From the NCBI GenBank assembly GCA_965228625.1, contig OZ245829.1, forward strand, positions 1,302,001-1,366,000: DNA of 64,000 bases. The letters run 5' to 3'. Every line of letters starts with the position of its first letter. The stretch's first letter is position 1. The stretch is from UBA2767 sp965228625. GTDB taxonomy: Bacteria > Pseudomonadota > Alphaproteobacteria > Rhizobiales > Methyloligellaceae. The notes below the pieces were generated by a model that had not been told where the DNA came from, ran no database searches, and saw nothing but the letters and a program-made list of their open reading frames with translations. Shown one piece after another: positions 8,668-18,700 of the stretch. Made by a program: the position numbers and the translations under genes.

Positions 8668-9915
8668 ATGACGGCAAAGGAGCATGCAGGGAGCGTCGAC
8701 CCGGGCGGGTCCTGCTGTCCAGCCTGCTCCAATCGTGCCGGAATAGTGTCGCTGTACACCCTCTCAGGCATCCCCGTGCAGAGCACATTGCTCCTCGACA
8801 GCGAGACGGAGGCGCTTGAATTCCCGACCGGCGACCTTGAACTCATGTGGTGCCCGTCCTGCGGATTCGCATTCAATTCCCGCTTTGAACCGGCTCTCGT
8901 AAGTTACGGAAAAGGCTACGAAGACTCCCAGGGCGCATCGCCGGCATTCACGAGCTTTGCCCGGGAGCTCGCACGCGGCTGGATCGACCGTTACGGTCTC
9001 AAGGGTAAACGCCTCCTGGAGATCGGCTGCGGCAAAGGCGAGTTCCTTCAGCTCATGTGTGAAGAAGGGAGCTGTTCCGGCGTAGGCTATGATCCCGCTT
9101 ACGTTCCCGGCCGCACTGCCGTCCCCGAGCAGGTCACGTTCATCGCGAGGGATTTCGATGCGGATGCCCTGCCCGTTGAGACGGACTTCATCCTGTGTCG
9201 CCACACGCTGGAGCATATCGGTGACGTCACCGCCTTCCTGCGGCTGGTCCGGCAGGCTTGCGGCGACGACCAGACGATCCGCCTCGGCTTCGAGCTTCCG
9301 GATTTCGGCCGGATTCTGCACGAACTCGCGTTCTGGGACATTTACTACGAGCATTGTTCCTACTTCACTGCCGGCTCCCTCGCACGTGCATTCACAAAAA
9401 ACGGTTTCGACGTGCTCGACGTGCGGCTCGTGTTCGGAGACCAGTATCTGATCATCGAAGCCAAGCCGACCGACGGTGAAGGCAAGGCGGATCCTGTGCT
9501 GGCCGACGACCTTGCGCCGACGGCGCGGGGTGTCGATCGGTTCAAGCGCGAAGGGCTCGACCGGATCGACGAGTGGCGCCGCGCAGTGATGGCTTTGGAG
9601 GCCGCCGGAATGCGGATTGCACTCTGGGGCTCCGGCTCCAAGGCGGTCGGTTTCCTGACGACCATTGGAAACATGTCGCCCGTACACTGCGTGGTCGATA
9701 TCAATCCCGCACGCGCGGGCCGGTTCATGCCGGGCTGCCCGATGCCGATCATCGCTCCGGGCGAGCTGCCCTCTTACCGGCCCGATGTGGTTATTGTCAT
9801 GAACCCCGTCTACCGCGATGAAATCGCGGCGGATATCGCGAGCATGGATCTGAGACCGCAGCTCTGCACGACCGAAGAACCGCCCCACGCATCAATATCG
9901 GCAAACGCCCTATGA
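8668..9915 (+). CDS. Sugar C-methyltransferase (zinc-binding, class I SAM-dependent), copy 1
   Basis: Three-part architecture of TylC3/NovU-type sugar C-methyltransferases: an N-terminal zinc-binding domain (CCPAC and CPSCGFAFN), a SAM-binding Rossmann core with LLEIGCGKGEF, and a C-terminal alpha/beta domain with LWGSGSKAVGF and V-D-I-N-P. The family's Y-E-H active-site element appears as Y-Y-E-H-C-S-Y-F. Starts possible are GTG 8656, overlapping the SDR stop, or ATG 8668; neither has a strong ribosome site. The frame is open to 8473, but that region is SDR coding sequence. The stop overlaps the next ATG (ATGA). Substrate unknown; probably a keto-sugar nucleotide. Confidence 0.84.
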   Translation: MTAKEHAGSVDPGGSCCPACSNRAGIVSLYTLSGIPVQSTLLLDSETEALEFPTGDLELMWCPSCGFAFNSRFEPALVSYGKGYEDSQGASPAFTSFARELARGWIDRYGLKGKRLLEIGCGKGEFLQLMCEEGSCSGVGYDPAYVPGRTAVPEQVTFIARDFDADALPVETDFILCRHTLEHIGDVTAFLRLVRQACGDDQTIRLGFELPDFGRILHELAFWDIYYEHCSYFTAGSLARAFTKNGFDVLDVRLVFGDQYLIIEAKPTDGEGKADPVLADDLAPTARGVDRFKREGLDRIDEWRRAVMALEAAGMRIALWGSGSKAVGFLTTIGNMSPVHCVVDINPARAGRFMPGCPMPIIAPGELPSYRPDVVIVMNPVYRDEIAADIASMDLRPQLCTTEEPPHASISANAL

Positions 9916-11081
9916 CCGTCCAACCTTGCCCAATCTGCGGTGGCCACCATGCGGAGAAGTTCTTTTCACTCTCTGCGCAGCCGGTGCTGATCGGCGTGCT
10001 CTGGCCCGATGCCGACAGCGCCAGGTCCTGCAAGAAAGGCGACATCGATCTCGCCTTCTGCCCGGATTGCGGCTTTATCTGGAACACTGCGTTCGATCCG
10101 TCGCTGATCGAATACGACAGTCGCTACGACAACTCGCTGATGTTCTCGCCGACATTTCGGGAATACACCGACGCCCTCGTGGAACGCCTCATTCGCAGTT
10201 ATCGTCTTCACGGCGCAAAGATCGTGGACATCGGCTGCGGCAAGGGTGACTTCCTTGTCGCGCTCTGCGAGCGTGGCGAAAATTTCGGCTACGGTTTCGA
10301 CCCGTCCTACGAGGAGGAGCGCATCGAGACCGCGGCCTCGGAACGCATCACCTGGTCGAACGATCTGTACGGCGCCGAGCATGCGGATATCCCCGCGGAT
10401 CTGATCGTTTCCCGCTTCGTCTATGAACACATCCCCGCACCGCGCGACTTCCTGGCGATGATCCGGGAAACCACCGACGACGCGCATCCGCCGGTCATCT
10501 TCTTTGAAGTGCCGAATGTCGATCTCATCATTCGCCAGATGTCGGTCTGGGATGTGATCTATGAGCACTGTTCCTATTTCAGCGTGGAGTCCCTTACGCA
10601 CGCCTTCGCCGTGACCGGTTTCGACGTGTTGCGTGTCGAGGAGACCTACAACAAACAGTTTCTGACGATCGACGCGCGTGCCGGTGCAGGAAGTCCCGGC
10701 ACTGACACCGGCAACCTGGACGCGCTCCGCCGCGATGTTGCGTCGTTTCGCGACCAACAGGAAAAGAAACGGACCGAGTGGGACGAGAGGATCGCCGGCT
10801 GGGCGAAAGGCAATGCCCGCGTCGCCGCCTGGGGTGCCGGGGCAAAGGCCGTGGGATTCCTGAACATGCTGCATGTGGCCGATGCGATCCCCCGTGTCGT
10901 CGACATCAACCCCCACAAGCGCGGGAAGCACCTGGCCGGTACCGGTCAGAGGATTGTGGCGCCGTCGGATCTGACCGAAGACCCGCCGGACATTGTGATC
11001 TTGATGAACCCTATTTATCGAACCGAGATTGCCGGGACGTTGGCGGATCTCGGTTTGTCGCCGGAACTCGTGGAAGCCTGA
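9912..11081 (+). CDS. Sugar C-methyltransferase (zinc-binding, class I SAM-dependent), copy 2
   Basis: A close paralogue of the preceding gene, 389 residues. It has N-terminal CPICGGHHAE and CPDCGFIWN zinc ligands, SAM motif IVDIGCGKGDF, the active-site-like W-D-V-I-Y-E-H-C-S-Y-F, and a C-terminal A-W-G-A-G-A-K-A-V-G-F then V-D-I-N-P-H-K-R-G-K. The two copies align along their whole length, indicating tandem duplication followed by divergence. They could act at different carbons or on different sugars, or form a heteromer. The ATG overlaps the stop of copy 1, and copy 3 follows after 12 bp. Confidence 0.87.
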   Translation: MTVQPCPICGGHHAEKFFSLSAQPVLIGVLWPDADSARSCKKGDIDLAFCPDCGFIWNTAFDPSLIEYDSRYDNSLMFSPTFREYTDALVERLIRSYRLHGAKIVDIGCGKGDFLVALCERGENFGYGFDPSYEEERIETAASERITWSNDLYGAEHADIPADLIVSRFVYEHIPAPRDFLAMIRETTDDAHPPVIFFEVPNVDLIIRQMSVWDVIYEHCSYFSVESLTHAFAVTGFDVLRVEETYNKQFLTIDARAGAGSPGTDTGNLDALRRDVASFRDQQEKKRTEWDERIAGWAKGNARVAAWGAGAKAVGFLNMLHVADAIPRVVDINPHKRGKHLAGTGQRIVAPSDLTEDPPDIVILMNPIYRTEIAGTLADLGLSPELVEA

Positions 11082-11093
11082 GCGGAGAATGAC

Positions 11094-12353
11094 GTGGCAG
11101 AAGTGAAATCGAATACCGTGGGCTCGTTTTGTTGTCGCTTTTGCCGAACCGAGCTGGTTCATACGCTGGTCGATCTCGGCATGTCGCCGCTGTGCGAGAG
11201 CTATGTGGCGGAAGAGAACTACTCGAAGATGGAGCCTTTCTATCCACTGCATGCCTTCGTTTGCCATGAGTGCTTCCTCGCGCAGGTCGATGAATTCGTG
11301 CCCGCGGACGAGATCTTCACCGAGTACGCGTACTTTTCCTCCTACGCCGAGAGCTGGGTGGAGCACGCACGGCGCTACTGCCACGGCATGAAGGACCGGT
11401 TCGGGCTGGACGCAAACAGCCGCGTGACGGAGATCGGGAGCAACGACGGTTACCTGCTACAGCACTTCGTCGAACTCGGAATCCCCTGCTACGGGATCGA
11501 GCCGGCAGCCAATGTCGCCAAGGTCGCGATCGACAAGGGCGTTCCGACGGAGGTTCTGTTCTTCGGAGCGGAGGTTGCGCAACGACTGGCCGACGCAGGC
11601 AAACAGGCGGACGTCATTGCCGGAAACAATGTTCTCGCCCAGGTGCCGGACCTGAACGACTTCGTCGCCGGAATCAAGATTCTGTTGAAGCCCGGCGGGG
11701 TGATGACCATCGAGTTCCCTCACCTTCTCACCACCATTGAAGGGAACCAGTTCGATCAGGTGTATCACGAGCACTTTTGCTATTTCTCGCTGATCACCGC
11801 CGAGCGCGTTTTCGCGCATCACGGGATCCGCCTTTTCGACGTTGAGGAGATCCCGACCCATGGCGGTTCGCTTCGCATATTTGGCTGTCATATCGACGAC
11901 GAAAGCAAACCGGTGACGGACAGGCTGGTTGCCTTGCGGGAGCGCGAAGTCTCCGCCGGGCTCACGCAAATCGAAACCTATGCGAAATTCGCCGAGCAGG
12001 TTAACGAGACCAAGCGTGCGGCGCTCGATTTCCTCATCACCGCCGCGCGCGAGGGCAAGCAAGTCGTTGGTTACGGCGCGCCCGGCAAAGGCAACACCTT
12101 CTTGAACTATTGCGGGATCAAACCCGATCTCATGTCATACACGGTGGATCGCAATCCCTATAAGCAAGGCATGTATTTGCCCGGCTCGCGGATACCGATT
12201 TACCATCCTGACAAGATCACCGAGACGAAGCCGGATTTTGTGGTGATCATGCCCTGGAATTTCCAGGACGAAATCGCCAAGCAACTTGAGTACGTGAAAG
12301 ACTGGGGTGCAAAGCTCGTCGTGTTCGTTCCACGGGTCACCATTCTCACATGA
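11094..12353 (+). CDS. Sugar C-methyltransferase (zinc-binding, class I SAM-dependent), copy 3
   Basis: 419 residues, the copy closest to the characterised TylC3/NovU/TcaB9 pattern: CRFCRTELVHTLVDLGMSPL then C-H-E-C at the N-terminus, VTEIGSNDGYLLQHF for SAM, Y-H-E-H-F-C-Y-F-S for the active site, P-T-H-G-G-S-L-R, and a C-terminal Y-G-A-P-G-K-G-N-T-F-L with V-D-R-N-P-Y-K-Q-G. Known members add a methyl group at C3 (or C5) of a 4-keto-deoxysugar nucleotide. It is more diverged from copies 1 and 2 than these are from each other. GTG at 11094 is preceded by GGAGA. rfbF follows directly, so a CDP-linked branched sugar is plausible. Confidence 0.9.
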   Translation: MAEVKSNTVGSFCCRFCRTELVHTLVDLGMSPLCESYVAEENYSKMEPFYPLHAFVCHECFLAQVDEFVPADEIFTEYAYFSSYAESWVEHARRYCHGMKDRFGLDANSRVTEIGSNDGYLLQHFVELGIPCYGIEPAANVAKVAIDKGVPTEVLFFGAEVAQRLADAGKQADVIAGNNVLAQVPDLNDFVAGIKILLKPGGVMTIEFPHLLTTIEGNQFDQVYHEHFCYFSLITAERVFAHHGIRLFDVEEIPTHGGSLRIFGCHIDDESKPVTDRLVALREREVSAGLTQIETYAKFAEQVNETKRAALDFLITAAREGKQVVGYGAPGKGNTFLNYCGIKPDLMSYTVDRNPYKQGMYLPGSRIPIYHPDKITETKPDFVVIMPWNFQDEIAKQLEYVKDWGAKLVVFVPRVTILT

Positions 12354-12363
12354 GGCGAATGCT

Positions 12364-13140
12364 GTGAAAGTTGTTCTGTTCTGTGGTGGCAAAGGGACGC
12401 GCATCCAGGACTATTCCGACCAGATCCCGAAACCGCTTGTGCCGGTCGGCGGACGGCCCATCCTCTGGCACATCATGAAGTACTACGCCGCGTTCGGCCA
12501 CAAGGACTTCATCCTGTGCCTCGGTCACATGGGAGAGACCATCAAGCGCTTTTTTCTCGAATACAATGAGTGCTTGAACAACGACTTCGTGCTTGAGGAA
12601 GGCGGAGCGCGCGTGGAGTTGCTGCAGCGCGACATCCATGACTGGCGCATCACGTTCGTCGATACAGGCCAGGACACCAATATCGGCGGACGCCTGCTGC
12701 GGGCGCGCGACTATCTCGACGGCGAGGAGATGTTCCTTGCGAACTATGCCGACACGCTGACGGATCTCGATCTCAACGCGATGGTCGGGCAATTCGAGAA
12801 GACGGACGCGATTGCCGGGTTCTGCTGCGTCAATCCCCCCTACTCGTTTCACGTTGTGTCCTTCGACAAGGGCAACAAGGTCGACCGGATCTCGGACGTC
12901 CAGCACTCCGAAATGTGGATGAACGGCGGTTACTTCGTGCTGCGCTCGGAGATATTCGACAATCTGAACGAAGGCGAAGAACTCGTCATCGAGGGCTTTG
13001 AACGGCTTGTCGCCAAGAACAAGCTGTACGCGCACAAGCATGAGAGCTTCTGGACCTGCATGGACACGTTCAAGGAGAAACAGGCGCTCGACGACATGGT
13101 GGCCGTCGGCGATACCCCTTGGCGTTCCTGGGACAAGTGA
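12364..13140 (+). CDS. rfbF: Glucose-1-phosphate cytidylyltransferase
   Basis: Makes CDP-glucose from glucose-1-phosphate and CTP, the entry to CDP-dideoxy and branched sugars. The N-terminus KVVLFCGGKGTR followed by Q-I-P-K-P-L-V-P-V-G-G-R-P-I-L-W-H is diagnostic for RfbF. Later blocks include V-D-T-G-Q-D-T-N-I-G-G-R, E-M-F-L-A-N-Y-A-D, and W-T-C-M-D-T-F-K-E near the end. Length 258 residues is typical. I chose GTG 12364, with GAGG upstream; the frame is open to 12307 but that extension overlaps copy 3 and has no family match. No CDP-glucose 4,6-dehydratase (RfbG) gene is seen in the window, which is unusual for an rfbF locus. Confidence 0.93.
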   Translation: MKVVLFCGGKGTRIQDYSDQIPKPLVPVGGRPILWHIMKYYAAFGHKDFILCLGHMGETIKRFFLEYNECLNNDFVLEEGGARVELLQRDIHDWRITFVDTGQDTNIGGRLLRARDYLDGEEMFLANYADTLTDLDLNAMVGQFEKTDAIAGFCCVNPPYSFHVVSFDKGNKVDRISDVQHSEMWMNGGYFVLRSEIFDNLNEGEELVIEGFERLVAKNKLYAHKHESFWTCMDTFKEKQALDDMVAVGDTPWRSWDK

Positions 13141-13147
13141 GGCGTCC

Positions 13148-13789
13148 GTGCAGGATCTGACGTTCGAGAACCTTGGCACGATCCTGTGTATCGGGGCGCA
13201 TAGCGATGATATCGAGATCGGCGCAGGCGCCACCGTCCTCAAGCTCGTTCGCGCCAACCCGGACGCCCGGTTCGTCTGGGTCGTGCTGTCTGCAAACGGC
13301 GATCGCGGAAAGGAAGCAGGTACAAGTGCTGAGCACTTTCTTCAGGGCGCCGGCAACTCAACGGTTCTGCTGGAGTCCTTTAGAGACGGCCACTTTCCTG
13401 ATCAGTGGGCGGAGATCAAGGCGTATTTCGAGACCCTGACACACCACGAGCCCGACCTCATTCTGACGCAACACGGGCGGGATCTGCACCAGGATCACCG
13501 GGTGGTTGCCGAGCTGACCTGGAACACGTTCCGCGATCACACGATCCTCGAATACGAGATCCCGAAATATGACGGCGATCTGGGTGCTCCGAATTTCTTT
13601 GTACCCGCTTCCGTGGCCGACACCGATCGAAAGATCGAATTGCTGCTGAACTGCTTCCCCTCCCAGGCGGAGAAGCACTGGTTCGAGGACCTCACCTTTC
13701 GCGGCCTCATGCGGCTGCGCGGGCTCGAGTGCTGCGCGCCGGAGCATCTGGCGGAAGCCTTCTATGCGCGAAAGATCCGGCTCGGTTGA
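13148..13789 (+). CDS. PIG-L/LmbE-family deacetylase
   Basis: 213 residues. Zinc-dependent N-deacetylase family (GlcNAc-PI deacetylase, MshB, BshB relatives). The metal site appears as A-H-S-D-D-I-E-I-G-A-G near residue 18, where the usual AHPDDE becomes AHSDD-I-E, and as Q-H-G-R-D-L-H-Q-D-H-R near residue 110. It starts at GTG 13148, 7 bp after the rfbF stop; the open frame back to 12998 overlaps rfbF. As the last gene of the run it may deacetylate an N-acetyl sugar intermediate or finished glycan. Whether Ser for Pro in the first motif matters is unknown; many family members vary there. Confidence 0.86.
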   Translation: MQDLTFENLGTILCIGAHSDDIEIGAGATVLKLVRANPDARFVWVVLSANGDRGKEAGTSAEHFLQGAGNSTVLLESFRDGHFPDQWAEIKAYFETLTHHEPDLILTQHGRDLHQDHRVVAELTWNTFRDHTILEYEIPKYDGDLGAPNFFVPASVADTDRKIELLLNCFPSQAEKHWFEDLTFRGLMRLRGLECCAPEHLAEAFYARKIRLG

Positions 13790-13830
13790 ACTCGATGGTC
13801 TAGAGCCGGCGCGCGCAAAAGCTACGAACG

Positions 13831-15384
13831 TCAGTTCCGAGCAACCAATCCGACCCGCGAGAGCAACGCCTGCAGATCTTGCCGATCAGTCTGGCTGAGA
13901 CAAAAACCAAGCAGGACGCCGGCATAGACGACCCCTCCAAGCACGCCGTAAAGGCCCAGCAAGAACCAGCTATCCGGAGCGCGCATCACCGCCAGGCCCG
14001 TCCACACCACCGCTCCCGAGACTGCCGGGGCCCAGCCCGGCAACAAGACGCTTTGGGCGAACGTGGAAAAGTCAATCTTGATCAGTTTCAGGCAGAGCCA
14101 CCAAAAGTACAGGAGTTGTGATCCAATCGTGATGCCTGCAAGCGCCAGGGTGACCCCGGTTGCCCCCATGTTCAGGCGTACTGTGAAAACGATCATCAAG
14201 ACCAATCCCAGGAGCTGGAACAGAAAGGCCGGCAAAAAGAAGGCCTTCACCCGAGCCATTGCCATTGCCGTCATCCCGAGCAGATGCGTCGGTTGGGAAA
14301 ACGGAAAGATAATCATGAAGAGCACGAGGACCATTGCGGTGATCGAGTACTTATCGCCGAGATAGAGCTGGATGAACGGATCAGCGTAGAGCACCATGGG
14401 AGTGGCGACGGCGAGCGAGACCCAGAGCGCGAAGCGGCCACCACGCATCACCGTAGAGGCCAACCGCTCGTGATCATCGAGTGCGTTCATGCCTGTAATT
14501 GCGGGCTGCAGCGGCAACGCGGCGGTTTGGATCAAGCCGAGCAACTGCCTGTAGAACGACGAGGCTATGTAATAGCCGGAAACGTCGACGGCGCTTCCAT
14601 ACAGGTTCAAGACCAGCGTGGCCGCATGCGTATACATGACGGTTCCGAGGCGACCGACGGTTGTCCACAAACCGAACGACATGAGGTCCCATGCCCTTTT
14701 CATCGCGAAAAGGCTGCGTTTGAAGCGCAATTCGGGGACCATCCGCCGTGAACGAACAACTGTAACAAGGAGATAGACAAGCTCCGAGACAACGGTCGCT
14801 ATGACGACCCAAATGACCTCCGGCGAGATCCCCAACAGGAAAATCAACAAGAGAACGATCCGGATAAGATCGCGAAGGACAGCCAGCAAACTCAACTCGA
14901 CGTATCGCTGACGCACCTGATATCCGATAACGTACGGCTGCATGATCATTTGCAGAGCAAAGCTGACGATCAGGAGAGCCATCATCAATCGCGCGTCATC
15001 GACCATTTGCGGCGCGACGTTCAGCACGTTTTCGATGTTTCCGGCAAAAATCAGTCCCGCGACCAGGAATACCGCGGCCGCCGCCGCGAGCATCGGGAAG
15101 ATCGATGAGACGATACGGCTGACTTCCTCGAAATCTCCCTTCGCATAAGCGTCAATAACGAAACGGGCTATCCCGCCGGAAAAGAACGTGAAAAAGAGCG
15201 GCGCAAACACCATGATGGCGGTCACAACCGGATAGACGGCAAATTCCTCGGGCGGTATCCTCTTAAGAAGATACTGGTACATCCAAAGAAGTACGGTAAC
15301 ATTCAGAATTCGAGCGAAAATAGTGCTGGCAGCGTTTATGGCTACAAGCTTTTTTGAGACGATTATATTTTTGTGCTCAACCAA
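13831..15384 (-). CDS. Polysaccharide flippase (Wzx/MATE-like)
   Basis: 517 residues with about 12-14 hydrophobic segments distributed along the whole length, typical of the Wzx/polysaccharide-export branch of the MOP exporter superfamily, which flips undecaprenyl-linked repeat units across the inner membrane. Seen: a basic N-terminus, first helices at about 18-60 (Y-P-V-V-T-A-I-M-V-F-A-P), a Q-P-Y-V-I-G-Y-Q-V-R segment, and a central loop before W-D-L-M-S-F-G-L-W. The gene is convergent with the sugar operon (41 bp between stops) and preceded by an A+T-rich region where a promoter is expected. No Wzy polymerase was recognised nearby. Confidence 0.87.
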   Translation of the reverse strand: MVEHKNIIVSKKLVAINAASTIFARILNVTVLLWMYQYLLKRIPPEEFAVYPVVTAIMVFAPLFFTFFSGGIARFVIDAYAKGDFEEVSRIVSSIFPMLAAAAAVFLVAGLIFAGNIENVLNVAPQMVDDARLMMALLIVSFALQMIMQPYVIGYQVRQRYVELSLLAVLRDLIRIVLLLIFLLGISPEVIWVVIATVVSELVYLLVTVVRSRRMVPELRFKRSLFAMKRAWDLMSFGLWTTVGRLGTVMYTHAATLVLNLYGSAVDVSGYYIASSFYRQLLGLIQTAALPLQPAITGMNALDDHERLASTVMRGGRFALWVSLAVATPMVLYADPFIQLYLGDKYSITAMVLVLFMIIFPFSQPTHLLGMTAMAMARVKAFFLPAFLFQLLGLVLMIVFTVRLNMGATGVTLALAGITIGSQLLYFWWLCLKLIKIDFSTFAQSVLLPGWAPAVSGAVVWTGLAVMRAPDSWFLLGLYGVLGGVVYAGVLLGFCLSQTDRQDLQALLSRVGLVARN

Positions 15385-15703
15385 TATATTTTTTCATTAT
15401 TGAATCTAGCGACATTTATACTGAGAGAAATTCAAACTCAGATCATATGATATTCATAATCCGAATATCTTACCGACAACTATTTCACGGGGTGTGAATC
15501 GACTCAGCACGAAGAACACTTCGAAGCCAACTCTTCAAAAGATTCCGACCTGTCGTCGAGGGCAGGACGCTTCCCCGATGTAGAGCGTATCCAGCCAAAA
15601 AAGGGACAGAGAATGACGGTCCCAACTTAACGCGTTGTATTGATGAATGGGATCAAAGACTGCAAGCGTGCATATGTGATTGCGACGCCAATGCTGCGTC
15701 GCA
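15385..15703. other. Intergenic region with wzx promoter side and repeat-protein terminator
   Basis: The first about 100 bp upstream of the flippase gene are A+T-rich, consistent with a leftward promoter. The rest holds a strong terminator hairpin for the upstream 1963-codon gene at 15597-15623. No credible gene: the one longer open frame on the minus strand (15535-15744) lacks a ribosome site and overlaps that terminator. Confidence 0.5.
15597..15623 (-). terminator. Rho-independent terminator of the 1963-residue repeat protein
   Basis: On the minus strand: GGGAC, an 11-base loop, GTCCC, then six T's, about 80 nt after the stop codon. The stem is short but fully paired and immediately followed by the U-tract. 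Confidence 0.68.
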
Positions 15704-18700
15704 TCAAGCGAAGACGTCGGTGAAGACAAATACACTATCTTCAAGCGTGAGACCCGTTACCCCGTTCAGAACGGCAACCAGTTCGTCCGCATCACCGCCT
15801 TGCCCATCGATCCAGATAGCCGTTCCCGCCGGCAGGCCCGCGTGATTTTCCGTAAGCTGGTACTCCGCAGCGCTGCCATGGAGTTGGAGACTGTCCGTGG
15901 TTTCATCGAAATCCCACACAAACGCATAGTCGTCCTCGCCGCTCGATGCCGCAACTCCGTCATCGTAGTACGACCCGTTGGCGTCGCCGAACACGAACGT
16001 ATCTGAACCATCTCCCCCGCTCAGCACGTCAATTTCGTTTTCGCCCGGATTTGCCTGCCCGGTGTCGACCGCGGCAATCACCTCGTTTCCGCTATCGCCA
16101 AGCACGATGTCCTGGCCGTGAATCTCGGTCACATCGATGTTGCCGAAGGTGATATCCCAGTGGTGCGCGATCAGGGCGAAGGAACCGTTCACGGGTTCGG
16201 TCATGATATCGGTGCCCTGCACCGTCCACTCCGTCGGTTCGGCGGTACCAATCTCCCAGATCTTGAAGCTGTAAACACGGTCGAGGATATTTGTCTGCTC
16301 GACGCGTACCGTCACATTGTACGATTCGCCTTCCTCGAAGAACATCGTGTCCCCGTAGTCCAGCCGTTCCGTCCAGTTCGGATGTCCGTGCAACTGGAAC
16401 TCGTTTTGCTTCGTGTTGTAGAACGGAGAGACGATTGGGTTGTAGCCGGCGAGCGGTTGCCCGGCAATCGGGTCATCGGTATGTCCGCCCCAGAGCATCC
16501 CGAACCCAAATCCAGAACCATCGCGGACCGTTCCCGCGGTGATCTGGTTTATCGTCATCGTGAGATCAACCTGATAGTTGTCCCAGGATGAGTCGCCCAG
16601 CGTAATGATACGGTCGTAACCAATCTCGGTGGTCCGAACACCGCCATTTTCGATGTGCCACAGCCCGTCAACGACTTGTCCAACATCCTGGATATCCGTC
16701 ACCGTATTCCAGTCAATGCTGTAATCCGCGGCCCACGTGCTTCCGGCTTCATAGTCGATCAGGACGTCCTGCGTATACACCTCGCCGGTCGCCAGGATCG
16801 CCGTGATCCTGACAGTGTCGTCCGCCGACGATCCGTCCAATTCGGAGAACGAAATGTCGACATTGAAATCACCCGAATTCTGCAGGCGCCGATCATCCGC
16901 ACCTATGCTCAACGATCGGCTCGCGCCACCATTCAGCGTATAACTCAGTGATGCGACATCGCCGGAGACATTGCCCAGGATGTTGACCCACTCCTGGCTC
17001 ACTCCGGGAGCACCGAATGTCTGCTCGGTTCCGTACCAGACATTGATGGGATTGCCGACCGACACCGTTACCACCGCCGTGTCCGTCAGGCCGCCGTCGG
17101 TGACGGTGTAGGTGAAGCTGTCCAGGCCATTGTAGCCGGCGTTCGGCGTGTAGCTCAGCGTGCCGTCGCCATTGTCCACCAGCGTGCCATTGGACGGCTG
17201 GCCGAAGCTGTCGAGGCTCAGCGTGTCGCCATTGGCATCGGTGTCGTTGCCCAGAAGGTCCGTGGCCACATCGATGTTGAGCGCCATGTCTGCGTCCGTG
17301 GCGAGCGCATCATCCTGGGCGTTGGGTGCGACGGCCACCGGGACAATCGTGCCGTCCTCGTCCACGATCGGGCTCGCCGTGTTCTCGAAGTAGTCGACCT
17401 GTGCCGTATAGCCCGCCGCCTGGTCCGTATTGCCGGCATAGACCCCGGCGGCCGTGACCGTCAGCGCGTGGGTGAAGCTCCCCGCAACCGTCCAGTTCAC
17501 ACCGTCCGTGGAATAGGAAAGCGTCCAGTCATCGCCGGCCCGCGTCACCTGCAGATAGGGCGCGGTACCGCCGGGGATTGTCACATTGAACTCGCCACTC
17601 GAATTCCCGTTCACCGTGATGGCGCCGAACGCATTCAGGTTCGAACCGTCCGAATAGGTGCCGAGCCGGACCCAGTTCTGCGCATCCTGCTCTATCAGAA
17701 TGCCCTGCATCTGGTACCGTTCCGTCGGCGTGGTCAGGAACCTGGTCTCGAGCTGAAGATCCCCGTCGGAGACGGTCTGCATCGCCCGCGCGCCGTTGTT
17801 CTGATCCCAGATGTTGAAGTCGCCGTCCGGCGTCACAAGCTCCAGAAAGGCCTCTGTCGCCGTCGTCCCGAGCTGTGCCGATGTCGCGGCCGGACCCTCG
17901 ATCCGCCAGACCGGGTCCAGCACACCCTGGCTGAAGTCGTCGGACACGGCGTCACTGGCAGGCGGCGGCGCCGACACCGTGACCGAGACCACGGCCGTGT
18001 CCGTCAGGCCGCCATCGGTGACGGTGTAGGTGAAGCTGTCCGGGCCGCTATAGCCGGGATCCGGCGTGTAAGTCAGTGTACCGTCGCCATTGTCCACCAG
18101 CGTGCCATTGGACGGCTGGCCGAAGCTGTCGAGGCTCAGCGTGTCGCCATTGGCATCGGTGTCGTTGCCCAACAGATCCGTGGCCACATCGATGGTGAGC
18201 ACCGTGTCCGTATCCGCGGCGAGCGCGTCATCCTGCGCCTCAGGCGCAATGGGCCCAGGCGGCGGAGTCGATACCGTGACCGAGACCACGGCCGTATCCG
18301 TCAGGCCGCCGTCGGTGACGGTATAGGTGAAACTGTCCGGGCCGCTGTAGCCGGGATCCGGCGTGTAGCTCAGCGTGCCGTCGCCATTGTCCACCAGCGT
18401 GCCATTGGACGGCTGGCCGAAGCTGTCGAGGCTCAGCGTGTCGCCATTGGCATCGGTGTCGTTGCCCAGCAGGTCCGTGGCCACATCGATGGTGAGCACC
18501 GTGTCCGTATCCGCGGCGAGTGCATCATCCTGGGCGTCGGGTGCGACGGCCACCGGCGTGATGGTGCCGTCCTCGTCCACGATCGGGCTCGCCGTGTTCT
18601 CGAAGTAGTCGACCTGCGCCGTATAGCCCGCCGCCTGGCCCGTGTTGCCGGCATAGACCCCCGCGGCCGTGACCGTCAGCGCGTGGGTGAAACTCCCCGC

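Noticed and set aside
15535..15744. 69-codon minus-strand frame downstream of the repeat gene
   Set aside because: Overlaps the repeat gene's stop and its terminator hairpin; no start signal.
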